Positions 13,101 to 28,100 of a DNA stretch of 64,000 bases are shown in pieces (position 1 is the stretch's first letter; every line of letters starts with the position of its first letter). This stretch comes from Amaranthus tricolor. Lineage: Eukaryota > Streptophyta > Magnoliopsida > Caryophyllales > Amaranthaceae. The stretch covers positions 39,163,875 to 39,227,874 of the forward strand of contig NC_080048.1 in NCBI RefSeq assembly GCF_026212465.1, read 5' to 3'. The position numbers and the translations under genes were made by a program. The notes under the pieces are model-generated. The model was not told where the DNA came from, did not search any database, and worked only from the letters and a program-made list of their open reading frames with translations.

Positions 13101-16100
13101 CGCTTGGATCAACAATACGGCCGTCTTCGTATACCATTCTTCCGATAAGTCTGCACATTTAATCATCAAAATAGCTGTTAACATTCCAGACTAGTGGAGA
13201 AGCGGAACATCAAAGGAACACTTCTACTAACATTCTTGCTTTTAGTGGTTCTTAGCATTTACTCTATGCATACAATTACAATACACCCTTAATACTTTAT
13301 ACAGGGTGATGATACATATAACATCACTTGCAACGAGTAACATGCCAAATAAACAAAGTGTTAATGGTGTAACACATTGTTAATGGGAAGGTGTTACACA
13401 GATGTTACATCCAATTAACCAAATAAGATATTTATAACAATCCTTAAACAATCACCAGGCTCCAATTAATAGTCAAACCAGATACACAACAATCCCAAAA
13501 TTTGAGTAATTCTATCCAAATCTACACCAACCATCTTTTATCAGGAGTAGCCAAAACATTCAGATGGATGTACTCTTGTATAAAGTCACAAAAAGAAACG
13601 ATTCAAGTTGGGGACTTCCGTAGAGATAGCAAGCCTTCCAACAGGAAATTCATCAAAAAAAACAAGGAGTCATATAGACAAAATATTTCCTACACTCATA
13701 TTTTTGAAAAAAGAATCAGTAAAACAAGTGTATTGAACACCATATTGATGTTTGGGAAGTTTTTTAGGGAGTAAAGTGATATAAAAATTACTAGCAGAAC
13801 TTACCTTTCTTTATTTGATGACAGATAACGATCTAAACATCCTTGATGAACTGCATGGCCACAAGAAGAAAGATAAATCCCGTCATAATACATGGGACCA
13901 ACTTCATCATAAGGAAACAATATAGCAGGTCGCTCCACTCTGGGTAAATTTCTATTTTGTGAAGGATCCTTCGACTCTTTTACGAGAGAGGCTATATATT
14001 TTCCAAGCAACAACGACACTGGATAAGATGATCTTGCTCCATCCTCTTCAAATGGAACTTTTTTATCATCACACATAATATCAGAGTCATGAAAGCAACT
14101 CATCTCTTTTTGGATAGAAAAAAACACATCTTGCTCCAATGATTCAAGAGAAAATACACACTTATCCCTCTTTTCAGAAGACTTGCCAGGGACATTAAGT
14201 TTACGCAGCTCAGGAAACTGAGACTTGATGTAGTCTATAAATCCATTGAGTTCTGCAGGTTGAGCCTGAGCAGCAAACTCATTCATCGCTCCTTCAACTA
14301 ACTGCGCCAATTGAGAAGAAGATAATTTCTCCACTGAGGTAGCACTAGCATCCCTAGCAGGAGGATCTGTCTCCATGCATGCCAATACAGAGCTCTTCAG
14401 CCCATCTGACTGCGAGCCTTGGTCCCATGAAGGAGGCCCTCTGTCAACAAATGTTACAATCCTAGATTTCTGTTTAAGTATGCAAAACAAAAAAGAAAAA
14501 AAAAATTAAAGCTTTCTCTTATCTCTAGAATATTGCTGATAACATCTAGTAGCCAAGTATTATAAATTTAACCCTCTTGCTATAAACCAGAAAAAATATT
14601 ATCATGGTAGAAAAACTTCAGAAAAATCCTGTCCTGTTGGATTTCAAACAGAATTGATAAAACGGAATAGATGCACCTTGACCTTGGTGCTTCACTTATG
14701 GAATTTCCTAGCATCTTTTTAATTATCTCGACAACACATTTACGTATTTTTTAGATACTTTTATACATGGTGTACTATTTTTGCAGGATATATAATTTTG
14801 GTTGATGAAACTAGAGCAGGTGTTAACGCTAAGTCGAAGGTACTGAAACAAAAATGAGAATCATAGTGTTTTGAATGGAGTCAGAAACCAAGTACATAGA
14901 GCACCTAATTAATACACAAAGCAATCAAATGAATATGTCATACACAGAGTGCCTAGTTAATACCAAAGATGACATGGGAGGAGGGAGTGAAAAATGATAC
15001 GATCATAAAAGGATTCGGGTCTATGGGATAATATAGCACTAGATATGGACATGAGTGAATGTTAAAAGACAACTGTTGTAAACGATTTTAAAAGACATTG
15101 GATGCATGTTGCCAACCCCCTTTGATGGGAAGGCGTTGGTATTTTTGTTCTTGTACACTTCGCCGAGCGTGGTCCTCTCTTTTGATCTGCATGTGACAAC
15201 AAGGGAGGAATCTACTTGTACATCTAATAATTACAAGGTTCAAATAAGTGATGCAAACAGGATGCTCCAATAGTAATAATTGATGAAATAAGTGATGAAA
15301 ATTGAGTGGTTGCAAAAATTATGAAAAAATGACATTGATAATCCAGCCAAAAACATCTCATCTTTTAATTATTTTCTAATAATCCAACCTTTGCTATGTG
15401 TTTGCCCACAGCATACCCTATGACCTGTTATCACAAGTTATTTTTTTTAAAAAAAAGAAAATATTGGTTAGATAAAGATAAAGAAAAAAGCCTAACCCGC
15501 TTCCCCCACCTCATGTACCACCACTGCCCCACCCCTTTCCCCAACTCTACGCGACCCCAACCCCTGCCCAACACCTCCTCCCCCTTGCCAGTTGCAACCC
15601 CTGCACAAGTTAACCTTCCTTAAGTGAAGTTCTCAAATATACAGCACGAAAAGTTACGTACATTATCAAATATACTCCCACAAAAATCTTTAGGATAACC
15701 TGCTTATACAGAGTTCGTAATCAACCAAATAATGTATATAATGATGAAACTCTTAAATGGTTAAACTATTGTAATGTTAATTGCAAAAACAGAAATTACA
15801 AAAATTCCCGAATACATGCTCCTCACCTTACTGGAAGAGTCAGATCAGAGAACTCTAACAAATCATCTACAGCCCAAGATGTAGGAGAGAAGTTGGGAGG
15901 TTGTTGAACTATTGTAGTTTTAAGGAAGCTTGTTGTGTATCCAGGTTGGAGGGCTTCAAGTCATTTGTACCCACATTGGCCACATCAACTGTAGTATTGA
16001 CATTGCTGCCTTCAATGGAGGTTGAGCCCATCCTTTAGAAAATAAAAGAAGCGAGGGAAAGGGAAGGACATAGTTAATGGAGAACGTTAAGAAAGCGAGA

Positions 16101-19100
16101 GTGGGTGGAAGATGGTGGCAAGGAAGAGGGGAAAACTGGACAGGGGGTGGAAACTGGCGAGGGGAGTGGGTCATACAGGGTGGGGGAGAGGGTGGGAGTA
16201 GCGGCACAAGGGTTGGGGGAAGGGGGTTAGACATTTTTTCATTTTTTTTATTTTATTAAAATCTGTTGTAATTTCCTTTTATTTAACAAAAAGACTGATA
16301 ATGGAAACACATAGCAAAGGTGGGATTATTAGAAGATAATTCTAAGTTGGGATTATTGGAAAATAATTAAAAGGTGGGATTATTCTCAATGGTGGGTGAA
16401 AAATTGGATTATAAATGTAAATTTTTCCCAAAAAAATAAGGAGTCTGCTAAAAATTGAAGTATGAAAATCTCTTTTGGATATTTTCTGTAAGGATTTCTT
16501 CACCCAGGTCCCAGGGTAGGAAAAACAACTATTGTTATAAAACCCAAGGACTGTATAGTTGAGTTGGACAGTGGGCATGGTTGATACTTTAAGAAATTGT
16601 TGGCTCACAGCTTTAAAAAATTGATCTTGATACATGTAAAGGCAGTCTCTTCCCACCCCCATTTCAAAATTAAGAGAACTTGACAGGGTGGCAGATAAAA
16701 CCCTAAAAGAAAGATAGAGAGAAAGAGAATTCATTTACAAGCTCATTTATCCCATGATGTTTCTGAATTCTGACCACTCCACCTATTTTTTACTCAAGTA
16801 TCATTTTTAGAAAACTAAATTAAAATTAACTGTTGGGTATCTTGTAGGGAGGTATCCCTACTGGCTAACGTTTTTTTCCTTCCCTTTACATTCTTTCCTT
16901 CTTCGTATTTATTTCATTTACATTTCTCTCCCTCACTATTATCTTTTTGTGCTCCCTATCTAGAGAATGAAAGAATTAACAAAAAGGCCAATAAAAACCA
17001 AATAATAAAAAGACTTTTTATTACGGTATTTTATAAGGTTTTCCCCTAAAAAAGATAATTAGAAAAGGTATAACCCCACACAATTTTCCTAATCCTATTT
17101 CCCAAAAAAGAAGGCCAGATAAAAAAAAGAATCCATAAAAATGATTTCTATCAGTAACAAAGAATAAAATCAGTATACCTGCAGCAAAATAAGGAAAGAC
17201 ACAGGGTTTCTAGAATTTGGATCATGGCAAAGACAGCAGACATGAGTTTCTTCTGAATCTTGAGGTACATTAGATGTATGCTCCTCTTTTCCGAAACTAG
17301 AATCATCTGACACAGAATCTGCTGATGACTTCACAGTAGAAAGAAATTTGGTTTGCTGAGCTTTCATTTTTGCCTGTGTGGTAGATTAAGGCAAATCACA
17401 AAATCAGATTATAAAAAACTATCACAAGAGGCTTTTCTTGAATAGTACAGTCAAATTTATAAGCTAAAAAACCAAGTAAAGTGGCAACTATTGGAATTAA
17501 TGAAATTCCCACACTTTGACAGCCCAATGGCAGAGTCACGAAACTTAGAGTGATGAGATTGCACCATTTGCTGCTCCCCAGTCCCTTAATCAAACATACC
17601 CTTTTGGAGTATCCCAAAAAAATTCACACTTCGAGTTCAAGTTATTTTCCCTCTTAATCTATCACATGAGTTCGTTCTTTGTTTAAACCGTTAGTTTTCT
17701 TAATTCTTCCATATACTCAAAACCAAGTATTTAGATTATTCATGCCAAACCAAAATGTGAAATCACATTGAGTAGACCTACCAATATGGCAGCTTGTCTT
17801 TCTCTGGCTTTCATCTTCCGCTTCTCAGTATCAGAAACTGGATTAAAATTCACTGTTCCATCAGCTGTGTAATTAACAACCTCGGGAGCCATCTTCTGCA
17901 GCTTCGTCATGCAATTGATGTCTAATTCAGCAAAATTCTTCAACAGAATTTCTACAAGTGAAGTGATATTGAAGTTTCCTGCTTCTGTAAAGCTGCCCGT
18001 GTTATCTTTCCTCTGCAACCTCAACAACAGGATCAAAAGTGATAGTAAACTCTGGCGACCAGATTCACCATGCCATCCCACCTCAATTTCCTCAGCAGCT
18101 ATGCCTAGCAACTGACTGCAAATCCCTTTTTGAGGAGATAAATGACCCGACTTTCTCTCCAAATTGCAAATATCAAGTGCTAGTGAAAGTAAGTGCAGAG
18201 CTGTTATTAGTACCCCATCAGGAGCACGTGATTCCGCTGATTTATCAGTGAAGACAGCATAAAAGAGGACAGCCCGAATGACCTGAATAATAGTTTTGCA
18301 AGTAGCCACTCTAGCTATACCAATTAGTGGTTGATAAACTTTGTCCCACTTTGGTAATTGAGCACCAAGTGCAGAAACCCCGCAAAAGCGGAAGTATCTC
18401 TCTTCAGCAACCTGCAAGTCTCTGGGAGTCCAACATGGATGATACAAATCTAGTTCTTTCCAGTATGGCATTCGTAGAGAGTATTTTCCCTGGAGTACAA
18501 AGCATACATGTAAGAATGCAACACTAGTACAGATAAACATTAGAAAGATAAGAGAGAAAAACAAGACGCTAAGAAACAAAACCTGATTCATTCCTGATGG
18601 TTTAGAGTATTGAGCAACTTTAACTAAGACATCTTGCAGCTGATCCAGTTTAGATAAGTCCTTAGGTAGAGACTTGAGAATCTGGCTGTGTGTAGCATCT
18701 CCACTTGCAAGCTTCAATATCAGTTCTCTTTGCAGACTCTGAGATTCTGTTAGTCCACAGAATCGCCTCTCTTTGACAATCTGTATTATTAGAGTGAGCA
18801 GGTCCTGCATTAAAATAGGTTCATACCTGCAAATACAAAATTAAAGTGTAAACCACTTTGATGAAAAGGATGAGATTAGCTCATCTAAAAATATCAAAAA
18901 TTGAACATATAACATTAAATTAAACTCATAAATCATGTCAAGTCAGAATAATACAGAATTTAATCATTTAGAGATATAGAGCATGGATCAAGGAGCCAAT
19001 TTTATTTCAAAACAGAAAAACTCTAGATGAAGATGCTGTTTTGAAAAGGTTTTCATTTTGACAATAATCTGATACATGTAACAAAGATAAAATGTCTAAC

Positions 19101-22100
19101 AGGAGAACTCTCGTAAAATACAATTTACCGAACTATTTATCTTGGTAAACTGTCCTTTATTCCTTCAAGTATTAGTCATTTAACAATAGGTTGGTCAACT
19201 TCCTAAAGGATGAAGGATCTCCCAAGAAATGGGTGCTTGATAGATCTAGATTGTAAATTAAAGCAAATTGAGATGCTACAAACAGAGTTTGGGAAAGGTC
19301 AAAGTCAAACTGAATTAGGATTTGCGAGGGGGTAACCATAGGAGCGAATTTGATGATTCTGCAGTTAACTCATCTCAACAAAGGTGTGTAGAATATTCCG
19401 CTGCTTCCCTATTATTTATCCACAGATAAGAAAGACCCAAAATTAGAAATACATAATCCAGTAGGAGCACAACACAATACACAATGAGCAGCCAAATATA
19501 GCTTTCCTAATCCCTGTTGCGAGGAAAGTTGCAAGCAAGCATATGCGCACAACATTATGGATAAAGATATTAGCCCTTACGGAAACGAGTTGGCACTTGG
19601 CCCTTGAACTTTTTATCCAAAAACTTAGAACAAAAACCAGGGCAGCCTAAATCATATAGTCATGTTGAAGAATCTCCAAGAGTTGAAGATAATTTAATTG
19701 CACAAATTAATTAATTTGCATTTCACAAGGTGTGAGGAGATAACATACTCACTAGAACGCTTGAGATCCAAATCAAAGTAATTGGACAATTGAAAACGTT
19801 CCAGGATTCTTTTTATAAATAGATCAGCAGGAGCAAATGCAGCGCATAGTTGCAGTAAAAATAAATCAAGCTCCAGCTCATGATCAGACCTGCAGAAAAA
19901 AAAAAATTTCTCAAGAACCAAATGAATAAGTAGCACTGACAAACAACTCCTCAGGTATGCAAAAGATCTGAAACCACAAACACAAAATATGCATTCTGGA
20001 TAGAGATTAATAGACTAACCTCAATTTGAAAATCATTTGTACTTACCAGCGATTAGAACGATACAAGTCGAAGCATATTATTGGAGCATCACCATTTTTT
20101 TTCCACATCCCAGCTCGAACCTGGGAACAAAATACCCTGCTTTGCAGAGGATGCTCCATCATGAACGAAGAAAATCCATTTGGATGACAGCCTCTAAGAA
20201 CTTTCAAAAAGAAATTAACATGATCATCTGATGCAAGATTCAGATAAACATTGCCACCCTTATCTGTCAGCATAGATTTACCATAATAGTACTTAAGCAA
20301 ATCCTTCATGATTAGAGACAGTAATCCATGCAGAGGCATATGTACTGATACCTCCTGTGAACTTACATCATAATCAATATCTGGCCAATCAGAAAAACCC
20401 AACAAAAATAAAACATCTCTTTCGGAGGATGTTTCTGTTTCCATGATGCTCGCATCCTTTTCCACTTCCCCGGTATCCATCGGAATGGCATGACCCAAAA
20501 ATTGTGCTTGAAATTCATCACTTCCATGATTACCCCTACCTTTATGGCTATTTTCAGTTATGGAGCCATCAGACGAACCTGAAATGCACAATCCATCCTT
20601 GACTCTCAATGACGCTTCCTTGAAAGCTAATAATTTGGGGTCATGAGATACAACATTACTCTCAACCAACCAACCGTTTATAGCCTTTGTTAACTCAAAT
20701 ATCAACTTTAAAACAGAAGTTGACACTACAAAATCAAGATTACCACCAGACTCCTGAGACGCACATTCTGACACACTACTGTGGACCACTGAACCACAGA
20801 TGGAGCTTTCTTCAGAAAGCCTGCCAACTTTAGCAAGCCTTGGGCAATATTGCTCATCCGTATCTTGTCTCTCTATCTCTCTAGAAGCCTCTTCATCTAC
20901 TTTTTCACTACCAGAAGCAGAGAAAGCACCCTTCAGTAAAAGTACATGAATGGAGGCAATAGAGTTGCACATCAAGAAAGGCAGATGTGAACTTTCTTGT
21001 TCTTCTTCAACATGGATGTTAGTCTCTCGCTTTTGAGGATTCATGCCTTGCACTAAGGCCAAAATTCGCAACCAAGCAGTGACAATATCTGTCTGCTTAT
21101 GAGTCGCGTATATGGCTATGGCAGAATGGCTTAAAATAAACTTGATGTCTTGTGTAACACGGATACATAAATCATATACAGCAACCCACTTGATAAACTG
21201 CACATCAAATTCCCAGTACCATGAAAATGCAAAATATAAAAAAAAAAATGTCTACTAGTTGTCATTTAACTGAAAACAAAAGCAATTCCTTCAGAAAAAT
21301 TAAAAATTTATGATGGTACAGATTGCAAAAAAATAAAGATCATCAACTGGGAATATAAAACCAACTAATAAGACATGATAAATAAAAAATTAACAGTCAA
21401 ACTAGCTTTTGTCACCTTTGGATAAGATATTTGAATACTGATAGACACAAGTAACCAACCAAAATATTCATATACACACACATTATATAAACAATGTTAA
21501 CGAGACACATTCAGGTTTGGGTGTCCAACACAAGAATTCGGCATGCTGGAAAATTTAGGACAAGGGGACACCATCTAGGATTCGGACACAAACACAAACA
21601 CAGACACGGCAATTTATAATATTATGATGTAGTGTTTGGGAACAAGTATTTCATTTCAAATTATGGATTTCAATTATGAAATCATAAATGAAGTATTTGA
21701 GAATGACAAGGTTTGGGTAGTCATTCTCAAATTCTCAACTTTAACTACTCTAAAAGCAATGGTGGAATTTGATCCAAATCCCAATTTGAAAATTTTTGAT
21801 TCGCCAAACAATAACTTTGATCCAATTTCAAATCTCCAAATGAAATCATCGTTTTCAAACATAGCATAATATAATTTTGAATTTTAGAGTTCAAAAAATA
21901 GAAAGTTGGTCTGTCAATCTCTTATTCTCCTTTTTTTAGCTTTGTTTAGAATTTTGAAATTCTTTCCTCTAGAGAATAAAAGTAAATAGATCTATAACAA
22001 ATAAAGTCCATTATAATGAGTCATTTACTATAGTACTTCATTATAATCAGAAACTAAAGAACCATAATCTTAGTCTCCAGTACCAAGAATGGATTTGAGA

Positions 22101-25100
22101 TAAGGGAATTAAAACAGATGCAATTATTTAAAAGATGGATTTATAAGAATAAACATCAGTGAGTATGCTTTAATCTTTATCTAGAAGTCATTATCTAATG
22201 TCTTATATTTTCCCATACACTTATCAATACAACGTACATTATCTATGGGATGTTCCAGAACTTAGAAATGTCCTCTCCCCATACCAACTCTTGTCAACAC
22301 ATCCAAGCCTCTTTACCACAAGAGACAACAAAAGTTATTTTTTCTTCGTGGAAGAAGGGGGAGCTGGGTCAAGTTAATTAATCTTTTTCAAACACCTGCC
22401 ATGCTAGTGAAAGTGCTTCCGCATTATATGTCACACTAAAAACTATCACTGCTTGATTACCACTATTCCCACATATGACAATGGTAAATCCTTAACCCCA
22501 AGTCCCCAACACATGGGAATGGGCCTATGTATGTGATTGTTGATGTAATATTAAAATGCTATACCTTAGTGAAAAATTACAATTAATCAAAATAATTAAA
22601 AACTTTACCTGAATCTGACCATTGTCAACACAGCAAGAAATCATAATTTCCTCCAAACAATCCAAAAGAACAGCCAAGAGATGTTGTTCTTTTACAAGAA
22701 GGTGGGTAAGTGTCGGTACAGTAAAGATTTGCACAGAAAACATAGACAAGAGAGGATATTTTCTGAGAACACTTTCACTAGATGTCCTTAGAACTTCCGC
22801 CACAGGAACAGGATAATAATCTATGAATGCTTTAGCAAACTCATACTTGAATGTAGGTTCACCCAGAAGCTTGAGAAGCAACTCATGCAACTTTTTTGTC
22901 GTTTCAGAAGTTAAGAATCTCTCAGCTCTAACCAACACATTCAGTAAATCAACTATGTCGAGCAATCTCTTAGAAGCAAAACTCAACAAACTTTCACTAT
23001 TATTGCAAAAATCTATAAGCAAGTCCACCACAACATATGAAAACTCATTAGCTACTTTTCGCAGATCAGTATCATGTTTGTTGGATGAACCTCCTTTCAG
23101 TGTGTTCTCAGCAACCAATAGTTTACCTTTCCAGTACTTGAGAAGAAGATCCAATACTGGTCCAACTGAGTTTGCAATCTCAACTGGTAGAGGTTGCATT
23201 TGTTCTGCCCCTTTGTGCTTAGAACAAAAGCCCTCCCGTTTCCAGGCAGTCTCATCACCACAATCACAGCAACCCCCTCCAGTATAAATGATAGAATAGT
23301 CGTGATTCTTGTGGTTCCCATTTTCGAAACAAGAGACGCAAATCGCACAAGTTGGGTCATGCTCACAGGTTCTACAGCGAAATGCTAAATCATTTTTCCC
23401 CCAGATAGCACCACAAACACCACGTTGACCAACATTCAAATTAGCCAAATTTCTCAAGGCAATAGTAGGTTCTTGCTCAAACATTAACCATTTTATCCAA
23501 AGCAGGCTTTCACTAAAGACATCTTTCAAGTCATTATGAGCCCGTGTTCTCTTAAACCCAAATTTTCCTTCGCCAACCACTCCTGCAATATCTAGGTCTG
23601 TAGGTAAAATAGCCAATACTATATCAGACAACAAAGGCTTGTTAATTTTTACAAAGCGAATCAAACCAGGATGAAGATCTTCAATGTACTCCTCAGGAAC
23701 TCCAACTATTGTGAGCCTCTGTCAAAGAAGACAAATTTTAGAATCTCACAAAATATGATGTCAAAATAGGTCATAAACTATAAACACGCTATTCCAAAGT
23801 TTCATGATACAATTTTGTGTTTGTTTCATTCTGCTGCTGTGCTAAGATTAACTGTAATTTAGGCTGAGGAGCACACAATGACACAACCCTATTATAGTTG
23901 CTTTGTATTTTAAATTTGAGAAACAAAGCCTGAGTGGAAGATTATTTACAGTTCATCTTTTAGGGATATTGGCAAGTCATATTGTGCTGCTAGACAACAT
24001 CTACGAGCTCAGTTTTAAAATATGCGGCTTCAAGGTTGGCTCAAGAAAAATCATTTTTCTTAGTGTGGCTCTGCATGATAGAAAGGCACACTTCTATGCA
24101 CTTTTTCCTTTTGTGATTTTCTTTTGAGAGAGAACATTTATAAAAAATAGAAAAGGATTTATTATTTTTTTGGAAGAAAGACCAAGAGGAAAGGGGAAAA
24201 ATAACAAATTTCATACAATTCTAACATGTCCATTCTTGATGGGGCCAAAGAATATAGTTTATTAGTTTATTGATTTTGTATTATAGTAGATCATATTAAA
24301 ATAACTTATTAAATCGTGTGCACTTCTTATTTATGTGAAGTGGCAAATGATATTTGTTACCAAGGTGTCAATCAAAATTCGAAAACAACCTCTTTGTCAT
24401 TACTAACAAGGGTAAGAAAACGAACATTAATGTCATATGTACAATTCTAATACTTAGAGGATTTCTCTCCCCATGCCTACACCACCGCTAGGTACCTCCT
24501 TTTATTTCTTTTTTTCGTTTCTTCTTCTAGACTACTTCCATTTTTTTTCGTTTGATTTTCCTATTCTTGATATCCCGTCTACTCTAAAAATTTGTTGGTT
24601 TTTTGTTTTAATTTTCCTCTTTTTTCTACTAGCGATTTTCCTTTTTGATTTTTATGTTTTCTTTCTTCTAGATTTTTTATTTATGACAAGGAACCTTCTT
24701 CATTTAGACTTAAATTGCTAATAAAACCAAGTTATGCTCTGTTAAAGGAATCCTTAAACGAGATCTTCTCTTTCGACAACGACCTAAGTGAAAAGAAGCA
24801 ATGGGTTATCTTGTGTCACTTGATTTGTTTATCTCACAAATTGTCAATTGAAAAGGCAAATTATGTTCACTTTTAGACTGTTTTTGGGCCATGTTGAGCG
24901 AATTATGAATTCGCAAAGAGAATAGCCAATGAAGTATGTTTCATATGGTAAATCTCAACGAAGGACATGCTCATGGGACGAGCATTTGACTTCAAAAATT
25001 CAAACCATGGACGAAATTCTTTCAAAAAACTTGTAAAAGCTAGTATGAAACAAAACCATCGTTGCAAAGCCACAAATTAATCTCATCAATCCCCTCTAGA

Positions 25101-28100
25101 GGAAGATTTCCAAGTCTCAAAATTCAATCTTCTTACCAAACATTAGGAAGTCTTTATAAGTCTAAAGTCCAATGCTTCTAGTTACTTTTGTTCCAAATGA
25201 TCAACCCATGTCACTAAGATATATGATTCTATTGAGGCCAAGTGTTATATAGTTCAAAGCTCTTGCAAGCCCAAGATTATCTGGTCAACTCCATATAAAC
25301 TCTTTGGATTGTTTATGCTTGAATATAGTTTAGTTAATTTTATGAAGTATGCTAACACATAGAGTCAAGCATGGGCTTATAAGTTCTAGTGATATGCAAA
25401 TTTAAGATTAATACTTTAACTTTTCAAGAATTCAAAAAACTACTTTGCTTTTACTAGAAAAAAAAATTCTTGAAAGCCTAGTGGGTTAAGATTCTTAATA
25501 GGCTATAAATGTCTTAATCTTGAATTTTTTTTATTAGATGTTGAGATCAGTGATACATGATTCGCTAATTGCCTTGTGAATCGCGAATAAAAAAACAAAT
25601 TATGGTCGATTTTAGGCTACTTTTGAACCATTTTGAGCGAATCGCGAATCCAAAAGGCGAACTAACTAGCGAATTATGTTTTATTGGTTGAGATAATTAT
25701 ACAATATTATGTTGTTATCTATTTTGTGGAAGAAGTTGACATAGTTCAATCAAATTACTATCTCAAGGCAACAAAGATACATAATCAAGCACGTAATTTC
25801 AAGAAGACAAGAATGTTTTTCCAAAGGAATTTAGCCTTCCAAAAGCCTTTACAAGTAACCTACGATAAACCATTTCGCATAATACCAATAATACCAACTT
25901 CGAAAAATAAAAAGCATGCCAACTTCATTAAACTCAACTCATTTCAATCATCCAAGAACCAAAGTCATAAAAATGCAAGACCCAAGGAAAAAATTCCATC
26001 TTGCAAATTTGATTCACCAAAAAGCGAAAATCAAGACTAACACTAGCAAATAACTTGAACTACATTGACATCAATTCATAAATTTCTCATCGTCCTGTTG
26101 TGCGACAGCGGAAGCAAAGATCGAAAACAATAATGAAAGCAATAAAGATTCAAACAAACAAAAAAAAGATCACACCTGGAAATTAACGTGTTCACTATCA
26201 ACGTGATAGCTACATCCACCGGCACCGAGAAAAAATTTCACTATAAACCGAAAGATTATAAGATGAACACGAGAAACCACAACAATCTTAGTTTTCCTCA
26301 TTTTGTGTTTTGCATTGCATCATATTCTAATTCTAATTATATGGGGCCTTTATATAGTATACCTCATAATAAAAAGAAATTAGGGTTAAGAAAATACAAA
26401 AGAAACCGTCAAAGACTAAGAGTAACCGGCCAAAAACGTGCCAACAAACCGTCATTACGCGAGCCGTGTAAAACTACGCGAGCCGAGAAAAGAAGACAGA
26501 ACGCACTCCGCGCCCCGCGGACTGGGACAACAAGTTCTCCGCGCCCCGCGGAGTTCCCTCTGTTCAAGTCACTATATTTCAACAATCTCCACCTTGACGA
26601 GAACACGTAGTCAACCACTACCTCATCAAACCATAGTGAAACAAAACCATTCTCAAGCCAAACCCGATGCAAAGCTCAAGCATAAGCCATACATCCCGAC
26701 AAGTCTCCAACCAAGACCCATCCCGATAAGTCTTCAACTAAGACCCATCACATACTCGTTTCCAAGTATAACAACTCATAACGCTCAACTAGCATCACAA
26801 GTTCACTCATAATGCTCCATCTGCATCACGAGTACACGAGGCAAGCTCCACCTTGAGGTTGTGCACACCTCCACCTGTGAGCTCCCTCACACCGCCCCTA
26901 AGGGCCTATGCTAATGAATCCAGCATAGTAAAGAATCGACTAGGACTGTCAGACCATCCTACCTTCTTTACCTCTATCTTCATGTACGTGCATTCCGAAT
27001 GAAATCTGACCACACTGTGCTTCTCCCGAACATCAAGTACCTGATCACTAAACACAATCGTAGTACACAAAAGCCAACCAAGGTTGATCACAAAGAACCA
27101 TCACCGAGATCAAGACATAATCAAACTCAGCGAACACAACCCAAGCTTCAACCGATGTAACAAAGCACTTAATATCATTCCCGTACATAAGAAACACAAC
27201 AGCTGATCCAAGCAAACCGTAGAGAGAACAAATCTCTACCTACCAGTGCCCCCACTCAGGTTGAGTCACAAACCTACAAATGACACTTCTGGCATGCGCA
27301 AAACAAGTACACATCACAGCATACTTCAAACACCGAACCATTACTCTAGACATGTAGACCGACTTAATCTCAACATGAGGTGATGTAATTGAGCTAAGTA
27401 ACACTACCAGTCCATACAATAGTTCCCACACTCTGCTCATACGTAAAGTCATAGCAAGCCACTGCACCCGTTCACTATACTCTACTACATGCTCATAAGT
27501 TGGTGGTCCAAGTGACTCCACAAAATTGGCTACCAACCTTGCCAATCCCACAAGGTTCAATGCATAACCTACCACACTTATAGCAACCAAAACAACACTC
27601 CCTACAGCCAACCTATTAGACTTCTCGATAACACATATAGGCTTTTCTTGAAACCCTTTAGATCGGCGGAATGTTCCCTATACTGACTCCTTTAAACTAT
27701 CCACAGAGATAGAGATAGCACCAGAAATCACAGTCAGAGAGATACCTGGGGTAGCATCAACACCATCAATCTGGGGTCGAACAAAAATGGATGAGGAGTT
27801 AACCTCATACTCCACCTCAAACTCGGTACCACTATCACCATAACCAGCTGCTGCAAAATACACAACAACACACAAAGCCCTAACAAGATTCCAGATATGA
27901 GATAACACGATACCCTATTGAGCCACACTACATACATACTGGGCACCTCTAATCCCGTGTGTAAACCCCGATCGAACAAACTAATCAAGTATCTACTCAA
28001 CAACCAAGTACCAGAAAGCATGCATAAGATTCTCCCTAACAAGGTCCAATTTGCTATTCCTGTAACACCGTTCTGCAATGGTGTTATCCTATAGGTATGA

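Noticed and set aside
15956..16259. Proline-rich and glycine/tryptophan-rich open frames on both strands
   Set aside because: They are translations of the C-rich/G-rich arm of an inverted-repeat element inside PRT6 intron 7.
26188..26812. Arginine-rich open frames
   Set aside because: They lie in an LTR and recur at 29951-30281 in its partner LTR; the basic composition comes from its GC-rich block.
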